Shown here in pieces: positions 44,503 through 53,663 of a stretch of 64,000 nucleotides of DNA; the stretch's first letter is position 1; every line of letters starts with the position of its first letter. Source of the stretch: Ciceribacter sp. T2.26MG-112.2 (lineage in GTDB: Bacteria; Pseudomonadota; Alphaproteobacteria; Rhizobiales; Rhizobiaceae); NCBI RefSeq assembly GCF_900492205.1, contig NZ_UEYQ01000001.1, positions 310,001 through 374,000 of the forward strand. Direction: 5' to 3'. Position numbers and translations under genes: made by a program. The notes beneath the pieces were generated by a model. It saw nothing but the letters and a program-made list of their open reading frames with translations. It was not told where the DNA came from and searched no databases.

Positions 44503-44630
44503 CATCGAAGCGGCGCACTCCTCCTCCCAGTGCCGCTAGATAGGATCGGCAATACTCCTCCTCCTCCCAATTGCCGATCAAGTTTAAGAGCCTGGCGCAC
44601 CTCCTCCCGCGCCAGGCTCTTTTCGTTTTG
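44503..44630 (+). ncRNA. Alpha-r14 (NfeR-like) trans-acting small RNA
   Basis: About 125 nt with three hairpins, each presenting an anti-Shine-Dalgarno sequence in its loop. Hairpin 1: AGCGGC/GCCGCT (44509-44514 with 44532-44537), loop containing CTCCTCCTCCC. Hairpin 2: a 10-bp stem GATCGGCAAT/ATTGCCGATC (44544-44553 with 44570-44579), loop containing CTCCTCCTCCTCCC. Hairpin 3: a 13-bp terminator stem (44586-44598 with 44609-44621), loop ACCTCCTCCC, followed by TTTTCGTTTT. Three such motifs on about 123 nt is the hallmark of rhizobial alpha-r14 sRNAs such as NfeR1 of Sinorhizobium meliloti. That RNA represses many transport and metabolic mRNAs at their ribosome-binding sites. Family assignment is from structure and motif only. 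Confidence 0.88.
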
Positions 44631-44774
44631 GTCCCCAGCTTTTCCCATTCCTGAAATCTATGGGTGGCATTCGACCGCTCTATTGGATCATTGCCGACAA
44701 TGACGGATAAATGTCCGTATGGCGCGAACCGGATTCGGCTCTTATCGGCCTGCCAAGCTTTCGAGGGAGATCCT

Positions 44775-45281
44775 GTGAACGGCAATGTGACTGTGACGAT
44801 CCGCGAGGCCCGGGCCGACGACGCCCGCCTGCTGCACGAGGCGCTGCTGGCGCTTGCACGCCATACCGGCGACGAACACAAGATCGAAAGCACACCGGAA
44901 GACCTACTCCAATACGGTTTTGGCCCAAATCCCGCCTTCGAAGCACTGATCGCCGAAGTCGACGGGCGCTTTGCCGGCATGTGCCTGAGTTTTTCAAGCT
45001 TTTCCACCTGGCGCGGGAAACCCGGCATCTATGTTCAGGATCTTTATGTCGATGACGCCTTTCGCGGAAGGCGAATCGGAGAGCGCCTGCTGCAGGCCGC
45101 AGCCAGCCGCGGATATGCGAGGGGCGCCCGCCATCTCCGGCTTTCGGTCGACCGGGCGAATGTCTCCGCCCAGGCCTTCTACGAGCGCGTCGGGATCCAA
45201 CACTGCCGCGATGAACAGATCCATATGATTCGCGGTGAACAGTTTGAAGCCTTTGCGCAACGAGCAACCGGCGGCGAATGA
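44775..45281 (+). CDS. GNAT-family N-acetyltransferase
   Basis: A 168-residue acetyl-CoA-dependent acetyltransferase. The fold's motif A, with the acetyl-CoA pyrophosphate loop, is YVQDLYVDDAFRGRRIGERLL (Q/R-x-x-G-x-G/A version RGRRIG), near residues 85-105. Motif B is ARGARHLRLSVDRANVSAQAFYERVGI. The acceptor substrate is unknown. GTG start at 44775 because GGGAGA lies just before it; the longer frame upstream runs toward the sRNA and is not needed. Confidence 0.85.
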   Translation: MNGNVTVTIREARADDARLLHEALLALARHTGDEHKIESTPEDLLQYGFGPNPAFEALIAEVDGRFAGMCLSFSSFSTWRGKPGIYVQDLYVDDAFRGRRIGERLLQAAASRGYARGARHLRLSVDRANVSAQAFYERVGIQHCRDEQIHMIRGEQFEAFAQRATGGE

Positions 45282-45416
45282 GGTCATTCTTGTTCGTTTA
45301 ACCGTTCCGGACGGGTCGCCGCATTGGCCCCTGCAGACAGCCGACATTGCCTCATCCACACGATCGCCCTACCTATGATGGCGACAGAATGCGCGGCAGG
45401 TAGAGGAGAAGGCGGC

Positions 45417-46847
45417 ATGGCAGTGAAATTCGGGACGAGCGGCTTGCGGGGACTTTCGACGGAACTGGTCGGCAGCGTCTCCGCACTCTACGCCACCGCC
45501 TTTGCCCGCTTTCTGCTCGACGAGAAACTGGCCATTCCCGGCAGCCCGGTCGTTGTCGCCCAGGACTTCCGCCCCTCGAGCCCCGAAATCGTCGCTACCG
45601 TCATGGCCGCGCTCAAGCGTGCCGGTCTGACGCCGGTCGATTGCGGTCCGATTCCGACGCCGGCACTGGCGCTTTATGGCGGCAAGATCGGCGCGGCGGG
45701 TGTCATGGTGACGGGCTCGCATATCCCGGCAGACAGAAACGGCATCAAGTTCTATCGTGCCGGCGAAGAAATCACCAAGGCGGATGAAGCGACAATCACC
45801 GCGCTCGCCGACAGGCTCTCCGACGATGCCGTCGCCAATCTGGTGGAGGCCGGCTCGGGCGAGAACCACGAACAGGCGGCGAGGGAACTCTTTCTGGCCC
45901 GCAACATGGCCGTGCTGCCCGCCGGCGCGCTCGAAGGTCTCAGGATCGGCATCTACCAGCACAGCACCGTCGCCCGCGACATGATGGTCAAGGTGTTCGA
46001 GCACTATGGCGCGACCGTCTTTCCGCTCGGCCGTTCAGAGCAGTTCATCCCGGTGGACACCGAAGCCGTCTCCGACGAGACGATCCACCTGATGGCCGAG
46101 TGGACCGACGAGCTGTCGCTCGACGCGGTTGTTTCGACGGACGGCGACGGCGATAGGCCGCTGGTGGCCGACGAGCACGGCCGGCCGTTGCGCGGCGACT
46201 TTCTCGGCCTGGTAGCCACGCGCTTTCTCGGAGCAAAACTGGTGGCGACGCCGGTCACCTCCAATTCCGGCCTGGAAGCCGCCGGCGGCTTCGACGTAGT
46301 GCGCACGCGGGTGGGTTCGCCCTTCGTGATTGCCGCGATGGAGGAAGCGCTGGCTGCCGGCAAGGAGGGCGTCATCGGTTTCGAGGCCAATGGCGGCCTG
46401 ATGCTGGGATCGGATTTTTCCGTCGGGACCGGCGTGCTCAAGGCGCTTCCGACGCGCGACAGTTTCCTGCCGGCGCTCGCCGTGCTCGGCATGGCGGTCA
46501 AGGCCGGGCAGTCACTCTCGGCGCTGGCGGCGGCCTACAGCCTGCCGATCGCGCTCAGCGACCGGCTGGAGAATTTTGCCGTCGAGCGCAGCGCAGCGCT
46601 GATGTCACACCTCAGAGCCTCGGCGGACAATCTTGCGGAATTCGTCGCGCCGCTGGGCCAGGTCAAGTCGGTCAGCGACATCGACGGGCTGCGGGTTACC
46701 CTTGCCGACGACAGCGTCGTTCACTTCCGCCCCTCGGGCAATGCGCCGGAAATGCGCTGTTATGTCGAGGCCACGGATCAGGTGGCGGCCGAAGCGCTGC
46801 TCGCCAAGGGGCTTGCGACGCTCGCCGCGTGGACGCCGGCTGCCTAG
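45417..46847 (+). CDS. Phosphohexomutase (phosphomannomutase/phosphoglucosamine mutase family)
   Basis: A 476-residue alpha-D-phosphohexomutase with all four domain signatures. The phosphoserine loop is VMVTGSHIPADRNGIKFY (S101; TGSHIP instead of the usual TASHNP), the metal loop STDGDGDRP holds D242/D244/D246, the sugar loop is GFEANGGLML, and the phosphate loop RPSGNAPEMRCYVEA lies near the C-terminus. The variant sugar loop EANGG resembles rhizobial phosphomannomutases of the NoeK type. Probably supplies mannose-1-phosphate for polysaccharide; substrate not proven. ATG after GAGGAGAA. The 3' end overlaps the convergent glycerate kinase gene by four bases. Confidence 0.88.
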   Translation: MAVKFGTSGLRGLSTELVGSVSALYATAFARFLLDEKLAIPGSPVVVAQDFRPSSPEIVATVMAALKRAGLTPVDCGPIPTPALALYGGKIGAAGVMVTGSHIPADRNGIKFYRAGEEITKADEATITALADRLSDDAVANLVEAGSGENHEQAARELFLARNMAVLPAGALEGLRIGIYQHSTVARDMMVKVFEHYGATVFPLGRSEQFIPVDTEAVSDETIHLMAEWTDELSLDAVVSTDGDGDRPLVADEHGRPLRGDFLGLVATRFLGAKLVATPVTSNSGLEAAGGFDVVRTRVGSPFVIAAMEEALAAGKEGVIGFEANGGLMLGSDFSVGTGVLKALPTRDSFLPALAVLGMAVKAGQSLSALAAAYSLPIALSDRLENFAVERSAALMSHLRASADNLAEFVAPLGQVKSVSDIDGLRVTLADDSVVHFRPSGNAPEMRCYVEATDQVAAEALLAKGLATLAAWTPAA

Positions 46848-48121
46848 TCGTCCGTCACCAGCATTGCGCGGAAATCATTGACATTGGTGCCGGTCGGGCC
46901 CGGAACGAACAGGCTGTCGGCGAGCGAGAAGGCCGACCAGGCGTCATGGCCGCCAAGAAATGCCCGCGGATCGCCGCCGGCGGAGCGGATCCGCGCCGCC
47001 GTCGTGCCGTCGGCGAAGGCGCCGGCATTGTTTTCCGAGCCGTCGATGCCGTCGGTATCGGCCGCCAGAGCATGAATGCCGGCCGTTCCGTCGATGTCGA
47101 GGGCCAGCGACAGCAGGAGTTCGCTGTTTCTGCCGCCCTTGCCGTAGCGGTCATTGGAAATCGTCACCGTCGTCTCGCCGCCGGAGAGAATCACCACCGG
47201 CCGGGCGAAGGGGCGGTTCCGCTCCTTAACCTCCCGCGCGATCGCGGCATGCATGCGGCCGATGTCGCGGGCCTCGCCCTCGATGGCATCGGAGAGGATC
47301 ACGGACGGGATGCCGAGTTCTTCCGCCTTGTGCGCGGCCGCCTCCAGCGAGACGCGGGCGGAAGCGATGACGTGGACCTCGTTACGGGCAAAGACCGGGT
47401 CTGTCGGTTCCGGCGCATCCGCAGCTTCGGTTTTCAGATGGGCCATGACGGCGGCGGGGAGTTGCATCCCATATTCGGCGATGATCGCCAGCGCCTCCGC
47501 GGGGGAGGATTTCGACGGCACGGTCGGCCCTGAAGCGACGAAGGCCGGATTGTCGCCCGGCACGTCGGAGACGATCAGGCTGACGACGCGGGCCGGCCCG
47601 CAGGCTGCAGCCAAGCGTCCGCCCTTGATGCGCGAGACATGTTTTCTCACCACATTCATCACCGAAATCGGCGCGCCGGAGGCAAGCAGCGCCTTGTTGA
47701 CCGCAATCTCGTCGCCAAGCGTCAGCCCATTCGGCGGGGCGGGCAGCAGCGCCGAACCGCCGCCGGAGATCAGTGCCACAACGAGATCGTCCTCGCCGAG
47801 GCCTTCGACCTTCTTCAGCAGAGCATCCGACGCCCGCAACCCCGCTTCGTCCGGAACAGGATGCGCCGATTGCAGCACCGTGATGCGCTGGCAAGGTTCG
47901 ATCGGGCCGTGGCGTGCGACCACCAGCCCTTCGAGCGGGCCATCCCACAGCTTCTCGAAGGCAGCCGCCATCTGGCTCGCCGCCTTGCCGGCGCCGATGA
48001 CGATGGTGCGGCCCTTGGGTTTTTCCGGCAGATGCGCCCTGATCGCCGCATAGGGGTCGGCGGCATGGACTGCCGCCTCGAAAAGCGATGTCAGGAAGGC
48101 GCGTGGGTTGGTCAGGGTCAC
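46844..48121 (-). CDS. Glycerate 2-kinase, MOFRL family (TtuD/GckA-like)
   Basis: A 425-residue kinase that forms 2-phosphoglycerate from D-glycerate and ATP. The N-terminal half has a glycerate kinase/DUF4147 domain (TIVIGAGKAASQMAAAFEKLW, ALISGGGSALLPAPP, NVVRKHVSRIKGGRLAAA). The C-terminal half is the MOFRL domain (VILSGGETTVTI, GGRNSELLLSLAL, AADTDGIDGSENNAGAF). In rhizobial tartrate or sugar-acid operons this enzyme feeds the last C3 unit into glycolysis. GTG start overlapping the Dabb gene by four bases. Last gene of the 14-gene minus-strand array. Confidence 0.92.
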   Translation of the reverse strand: MTLTNPRAFLTSLFEAAVHAADPYAAIRAHLPEKPKGRTIVIGAGKAASQMAAAFEKLWDGPLEGLVVARHGPIEPCQRITVLQSAHPVPDEAGLRASDALLKKVEGLGEDDLVVALISGGGSALLPAPPNGLTLGDEIAVNKALLASGAPISVMNVVRKHVSRIKGGRLAAACGPARVVSLIVSDVPGDNPAFVASGPTVPSKSSPAEALAIIAEYGMQLPAAVMAHLKTEAADAPEPTDPVFARNEVHVIASARVSLEAAAHKAEELGIPSVILSDAIEGEARDIGRMHAAIAREVKERNRPFARPVVILSGGETTVTISNDRYGKGGRNSELLLSLALDIDGTAGIHALAADTDGIDGSENNAGAFADGTTAARIRSAGGDPRAFLGGHDAWSAFSLADSLFVPGPTGTNVNDFRAMLVTDD

Positions 48122-48444
48122 GAATTTCGGTCCGCTATTTCGATGTCATAGACCAGAATGCCGTCGAGGCCACCGACGGCGTTGTCGACGATCCTGGCGC
48201 CGGTCTTCTGATGTTCCGGATCGGCAAGATAAGCGTCCCGCGCCGCTGGTCCATCGAAATCGACGATGAAGCCCTCACCATAGCCCTTGTCCATGCCAGT
48301 CTCCGGGCTGACATTGTCGCCGATATGGGCGGCGAGAAATCCTGGCAGCCGCGGTTTCAGCGCGGCGATCTCGGCATAGATTGCCGCCTTGGTTTCCTTC
48401 GTCGTTTCGGGCTTGAAGCGGATGAAGACGCAGTGCCGGATCAT
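48118..48444 (-). CDS. Dabb-domain (stress-responsive A/B barrel) protein
   Basis: A 108-residue ferredoxin-like dimeric alpha/beta-barrel protein. It begins MIRHCVFIRFKPETTKE and has GYGEGFIVDFDGPAARDAYLADPEHQ, the usual Dabb pattern with the conserved H near the end of the repeat. Some Dabb proteins are cyclases or decarboxylases of unstable polyketide or keto-sugar compounds; others have no known activity. Encoded between the GMC oxidoreductase (eight bases away) and the kinase (four-base overlap), so it belongs to the catabolic operon, perhaps acting on a reactive oxidised intermediate. Confidence 0.85.
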   Translation of the reverse strand: MIRHCVFIRFKPETTKETKAAIYAEIAALKPRLPGFLAAHIGDNVSPETGMDKGYGEGFIVDFDGPAARDAYLADPEHQKTGARIVDNAVGGLDGILVYDIEIADRNS

Positions 48445-48452
48445 GGAAGGCC

Positions 48453-50108
48453 CTATCGGATGTTCGCCCGCGCCCGGGGGCGCTGGTCGTTGCGTTCATG
48501 GGTGAAGACCGCCGGCGGAAGCGGTGCGCGGTCGCGGATGATGTCGGCGCCCTTTTCGCCCACCATGATGGTGGGGGCATTGGTATTGCAGGAGGGAACC
48601 CGCGGCATGACCGAACTGTCGCAGACACGAAGACCCTCAAGCCCGCGCACCTTCAGGTCCAGCCCGACAACGGCCATGGCGTCGGTGCCCATCTTGCAGG
48701 TGCCGACGGGGTGGTGGTCGGTCTTGGCATTGGCGCAACCGTAGTCGAAAAGTTCCTCGTCGGTCATGACCTTGGGGCCGGGCAGCCGTTCGGCCATAAC
48801 ATACGGCTTCAACGCAGCCTGACTCATGATTTCCCGGGCGATCTTCAGCCCCTCGATCGACATCCTGCGGTCGTGCGGATCCTCCCAGTAGTTCGGGTCG
48901 ATCAACGGCGCTGCCGCCGGATCGGAGGAGGAGAGCCGCACCGTGCCGCGCGAGCGCGGATGGAGGTAGGCGGAATTGAGCGTCACGCCGGCATTCTTCA
49001 GCTTCTCGACGCCGGCCTCGATGCCGGAACCGAGACCCAGATGAAACTGGATGTCCGGCGAGCGCGCCTCAGAGTCGGCATACCAGAAGCCGCCCGTCTC
49101 GAAGAGCGAAGAGGCGACCGGCCCGGTTCGGAAGAGCAAATATTCGATGCCGGCCCATAGCGTGCGATGGAGTTTGGCCACACCGTCATAGGTGTGGTCG
49201 CCGGTGCATTCGGAGATGACGAACAGGTCGAGATGGTCCTGCATGTTGGAACCGACGCCCGGCAGGTCATGCCGAACCGGAACGCCCACCGACGTCAGGT
49301 GATCGGCCGGGCCGATTCCCGATTGCTGGAGCAGCTTGGGCGAGCCGATGGCCCCGGAGGAAACCAGCACCTCCCGCTCGGCGCGGATCGTCTCGACACC
49401 CCGGCCGGTGACGACCTCGACGCCGACGGCGCGGGTGCCTTCCAGCACAATGCGGGCGACGCGGGCGCCGGTGCGGATCGTCAGGTTCTTGCGATCCTTG
49501 ATCGGCGACAGAAAGGCGAGCGAGGCGGAGGAGCGGCGGCGGTTGCGCTGGGTCAGCTGGTAGAACCCGACGCCGGCCTGCTGCTTTCCATTGAAGTCAT
49601 GATTATAGGGGATGCCGAGTTCCTGGCCGGCGCGGATATAGGCGTCGCAGATCGGCAGGGCCGAGACCGGCATGGAGACGCCGAGCGGGCCGCCATAGGA
49701 ATGATAGTCGTCGGCGAAGCGCTGGTTGTCCTCAGCGCGCTTGAAATAAGGTAGCACCGAGCGATAGTCCCAGCCCTCGCAACCGTCTTCCGCGGCCCAG
49801 AGATCGTAGTCGGCGGCATTGCCGCGCGTGTACAGCTGGGCATTGATCGAGGAGCCGCCGCCGATGACCTTGGCCTGGGTATAGCGCAGGACGCGACCCT
49901 TCATGTGCTTCTGCGGCACGGTTTCCCAGCCCCAGCTGGCGACGCCCTTGGTCATCTTGGCAAAGCCCGCCGGCATGTGGAACAGCGGATTCCAGTCCCC
50001 GCCGCCCGCCTCAAGCAGCAGAACGCTGACGTCCGGATCCTCGGAGAGCCGGTTGGCGAGCACGCAGCCGGCCGGGCCGGCGCCGGTGATGATGTAGTCG
50101 TAGGTCAT
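48453..50108 (-). CDS. GMC-family FAD oxidoreductase (choline/alcohol dehydrogenase-like)
   Basis: A 551-residue flavoenzyme. The FAD Rossmann motif is YIITGAGPAGCVLANRL (about 5-20), the GMC signature 1 region contains KVIGGGSSINAQLYTRGN, and signature 2 is VLVSSGAIGSPKLLQQSGIGP. The active-site histidine lies in TDHHPVGTCKMG and a second polar residue in PSCNTNAPTIM. It is closer to choline dehydrogenase/AlkJ alcohol dehydrogenases than to glucose 3-dehydrogenases. Likely oxidises a primary alcohol or polyol imported by the adjacent ABC transporter. A palindromic repeat separates it from the SDR gene upstream. Confidence 0.92.
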   Translation of the reverse strand: MTYDYIITGAGPAGCVLANRLSEDPDVSVLLLEAGGGDWNPLFHMPAGFAKMTKGVASWGWETVPQKHMKGRVLRYTQAKVIGGGSSINAQLYTRGNAADYDLWAAEDGCEGWDYRSVLPYFKRAEDNQRFADDYHSYGGPLGVSMPVSALPICDAYIRAGQELGIPYNHDFNGKQQAGVGFYQLTQRNRRRSSASLAFLSPIKDRKNLTIRTGARVARIVLEGTRAVGVEVVTGRGVETIRAEREVLVSSGAIGSPKLLQQSGIGPADHLTSVGVPVRHDLPGVGSNMQDHLDLFVISECTGDHTYDGVAKLHRTLWAGIEYLLFRTGPVASSLFETGGFWYADSEARSPDIQFHLGLGSGIEAGVEKLKNAGVTLNSAYLHPRSRGTVRLSSSDPAAAPLIDPNYWEDPHDRRMSIEGLKIAREIMSQAALKPYVMAERLPGPKVMTDEELFDYGCANAKTDHHPVGTCKMGTDAMAVVGLDLKVRGLEGLRVCDSSVMPRVPSCNTNAPTIMVGEKGADIIRDRAPLPPAVFTHERNDQRPRARANIR

Positions 50109-50131
50109 CGCATCTTCCTCAAGTCATTCGT

Positions 50132-50251
50132 CCACCCTCCCCTTGAGGGGGAGGGTCGGCACGCAGTGCCGGGGTGGGGTGAACCAATACGCAATCGGCC
50201 GGTCACCCCCACCCGCGGCTACGCCGCGACCTCCCCCCTCAAGGGGGAGGT
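50132..50251. repeat. Palindromic intergenic repeat element
   Basis: A 120-base mosaic of hairpins between the GMC and SDR genes. CCCTCCCC-TTGA-GGGGAGGG lies at 50135-50155 and CCTCCCCCCTCAAGGGGGAGG at 50230-50250, with GCGGC/GCCGC in between. The two ends are inverted copies of each other, and so are the inner GGGGTGGGGTGA and TCACCCCCACCC segments. Such elements are dispersed in Rhizobiales genomes; it differs from the RIME1-type copy at 55.5 kb. It probably acts as an mRNA-stabilising or Rho-modulating structure within the operon. Confidence 0.75.
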
Positions 50252-50255
50252 AATA

Positions 50256-51029
50256 TCACAGCCTTCCGATCGACAGTCCGCCATCGAGATCGATCACCGA
50301 GCCCGTGGCAAAGGCGAAGCGGCCGGAGGCAAGCGCCGAGACCACGCCGCCAATGTCGTCCGGTTCGCCCCAGCGCTTCATCGGCACGAGCCCGTCCGCT
50401 ATCAGGGCGTCATACTTGCCGGCGACACCGGCGGTCATGTCGGTGCGGATGATGCCGGGGCGGATCTCGAAGACGCCGATGCCCTTTTCCGCGAGATAGA
50501 GGGCGAGCCCCTTGCTGAAGGCCGAAAGCCCGGCCTTGCTCATGCAGTAGTCGAGGCGTTCCGGTGAACTGAGCTCCGCCGAGACGGAGGTGATGTTGAC
50601 GATCGCGCGCGCCGCGGCAGGGGCCGCCTGTGCCAGCATGGCCTTCAGCACCGCCTGGGTGAAGAACACGGTGCCGCGCAGGTTGGTGGCGATGATGCGG
50701 TCGAAATTCTCCGGCGTCAGCCCGAGGAAATCGCCGCGCACGACCGAACCCATGCCGGCATTGTTGACGAGGCAGTCGATGCGACCGAAGCGCGCCATGA
50801 TTTTTTCGACGGTCGCGGCATGGCCGGCAACCTCGGCAAGGTCGGCTTCGAAATAGGCGGCATCGACACCCCGCGTTTCGAGCTCGACAAGAACGCCGTC
50901 TTCCACGGCAAGCGGCCCAAGCCCGGTGACGGCAATGTCGAAGCCATCGGCGGCCAGCGCCAGGGCAATGCCAAGGCCGATGCCGCGACGGCCGCCGGTG
51001 ACGATGGCGAGAGGACGGGAACGGGTCAT
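50256..51029 (-). CDS. Short-chain dehydrogenase/reductase
   Basis: A 257-residue classical SDR. The cofactor loop is TGGRRGIGLGIA (about 11-22) and NNAG occurs near residue 90. The catalytic serine is in NITSVSAEL, the tyrosine-lysine pair in YCMSKAGLSAF, and the C-terminal strand is GSVIDLDGGLSIGRL. The arginine in TGGRRGIG is typical of 3-ketoacyl-ACP reductase-like members, and the enzyme probably reduces or oxidises a keto-sugar or keto-acid. Its ATG overlaps the stop of the upstream GMC gene by four bases. Confidence 0.9.
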   Translation of the reverse strand: MTRSRPLAIVTGGRRGIGLGIALALAADGFDIAVTGLGPLAVEDGVLVELETRGVDAAYFEADLAEVAGHAATVEKIMARFGRIDCLVNNAGMGSVVRGDFLGLTPENFDRIIATNLRGTVFFTQAVLKAMLAQAAPAAARAIVNITSVSAELSSPERLDYCMSKAGLSAFSKGLALYLAEKGIGVFEIRPGIIRTDMTAGVAGKYDALIADGLVPMKRWGEPDDIGGVVSALASGRFAFATGSVIDLDGGLSIGRL

Positions 51030-52534
51030 GCGGCAAGGTCCTCCTTGCGGATATGGGCGGCGACGCGCAGCGCCTGGGCGGCAATCGTCAGGGCGGGATT
51101 GACGGCGGCCGAGGTTGGCAAGCAGGCGGCATCGACGACGAAGAGGTTGGGATGGTCAAATGACCGGCACCAGACGTCGAGCGGTGCGGTCGCCGGATCA
51201 TCGCCGATCCGCACCGTTCCGCATTGGTGCGACGGCGTGCGCTTGTCGAAGGGGCGCGACAGCACGATCGGAAAGCCGGCCGCCTTGAGGGCGCGTTTCA
51301 GATGGGCGACGAGATCGAGATGGGCATCCCAGTTGGTGCGGTGCCATTTGAGGATGATCCGGTCGCCATCGACCATGACGCGGCTCTCCGGGTGCGGAAT
51401 GTCCTCGCTCATGGCGTAGAAGTCGATCGCGTGGCGGGACACGCGGTCCAGTAGCCATTCCGGCACCCTGGGCATGTTGGCCTTGAGGATCTGGCCGGAG
51501 ACGCGGCCGAGCAGCTGGACATTGCCGAGCGGCGCCCCGCCCATGCCGTCCGAAAGATAGAAATCGTTGAAACCGAAGGTCTTCTGGTAGACCGACGTGT
51601 TGCGGTAGAAGGGCGAGATCGCCAGTACGGCGCTCGAATTGTGGTTCATGAAATTGCGGCCAACCTGGTCGGACGAGTTCGCCAGACCGCGTGGGTTGCG
51701 ATCATCCGCCGAGCGCAGCAGAAGGGCCGCCGACTGCACGGCGCCGGCCGAGAGGATGACGAGACGCGGCGCGATCCTCTCCGCGACGCGGTTGCGCAGC
51801 ACATGCACGGCGACGATCCGGCGGCCGTCCTCCGACGTCTCCAGCCGCGTGACGCGCGAGCGGACCTGCAGCGTGACATTCGGATACTCAAGCGCCAGCG
51901 CCAGCGCCGTCGTCTCGGCGTCCATCTTGCCGTCCTGGGCGTTCGGATGCGCGTCCCACGGGGTCTTTGCCTTGGCAAGCCAGCGGTCGAGATCGAGGCC
52001 GAGCGGCAGGGAATAGGGATTGAGGCCGTTCTCTTTGAGCTTCCGGCGGACTACGGCGATGGCCGGTTCGTCGGGTACCGACGGGAAGGCATAGGGCGCC
52101 GAATGAGCGGGCTCGGTCGGATCCTCGCCGAGCGCACCGTGCACCTGGTAGAGCCGTTCCGCCTCGGTGTACCAGGGCTCCAGCTCCTCGTAGGGGAAGG
52201 GCCAGGCCGGCGAGACGCCCTCGCGATGCTTCATCTCGGCAAAGTCCTCGGCGCGGTAGCGCACCAGGACCGCACCGTAGAATTTCGAATTGCCGCCGAC
52301 ATTGTAGTAGTTGCCGGGATTGAAGGCCGTGCCGTCGGCCTCGTACCACATCTCCTTCGGGCGGAAGTGGCCACGCTGGAAGATTGCCCGCTGGTCGCGG
52401 TTTTCCGGCCGGTCGGCTATATGGTCGCCGGCCTCGAGAATCAGGATCCTGGCGCCGGACGGCGCGAGCCCCGCGGCAACCGTCGAGCCGCCGATCCCAG
52501 AGCCGATGATGACGATGTCGGGCGTCTCTGTCAT
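51026..52534 (-). CDS. GMC-family oxidoreductase, sugar 3-dehydrogenase/pyranose-oxidase-like branch
   Basis: A 502-residue FAD enzyme of a different branch from the GMC protein downstream. The FAD motif is IVIIGSGIGGSTVAAGLA (about 7-24). The substrate-loop part is GGNSKFYGAVLVRYRAEDF and the C-terminal active site is SHQCGTVRIGDDP (His) with TSAAVNPALTIAAQALRVA (Asn). This His/Asn arrangement is seen in glucoside 3-dehydrogenases and pyranose oxidases, so oxidation of a sugar ring hydroxyl is a reasonable proposal. No small subunit or cytochrome is encoded with it. It lies between the ABC ATPase (eight bases away) and the SDR (four-base overlap). Confidence 0.88.
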   Translation of the reverse strand: MTETPDIVIIGSGIGGSTVAAGLAPSGARILILEAGDHIADRPENRDQRAIFQRGHFRPKEMWYEADGTAFNPGNYYNVGGNSKFYGAVLVRYRAEDFAEMKHREGVSPAWPFPYEELEPWYTEAERLYQVHGALGEDPTEPAHSAPYAFPSVPDEPAIAVVRRKLKENGLNPYSLPLGLDLDRWLAKAKTPWDAHPNAQDGKMDAETTALALALEYPNVTLQVRSRVTRLETSEDGRRIVAVHVLRNRVAERIAPRLVILSAGAVQSAALLLRSADDRNPRGLANSSDQVGRNFMNHNSSAVLAISPFYRNTSVYQKTFGFNDFYLSDGMGGAPLGNVQLLGRVSGQILKANMPRVPEWLLDRVSRHAIDFYAMSEDIPHPESRVMVDGDRIILKWHRTNWDAHLDLVAHLKRALKAAGFPIVLSRPFDKRTPSHQCGTVRIGDDPATAPLDVWCRSFDHPNLFVVDAACLPTSAAVNPALTIAAQALRVAAHIRKEDLAA

Positions 52535-52542
52535 GGCCGTGC

Positions 52543-53658
<1,116 letters not shown>

Positions 53659-53663
53659 GATGG

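Larger units (their letters stand above)
44135..44774. other. Long intergenic region carrying the NfeR-like sRNA
   Basis: About 640 bases between the sulfatase gene and the GNAT gene. The part 44135-44465 shows no gene I can support. 44469-44630 is the small RNA with its promoter. 44635-44774 is the leader of the GNAT gene, without recognisable elements. Confidence 0.7.

Noticed and set aside
44259-44543. Possible protein gene over the sRNA (94 codons)
   Set aside because: The frame runs through the sRNA promoter and first hairpin, has no ribosome-binding site and no recognisable sequence.
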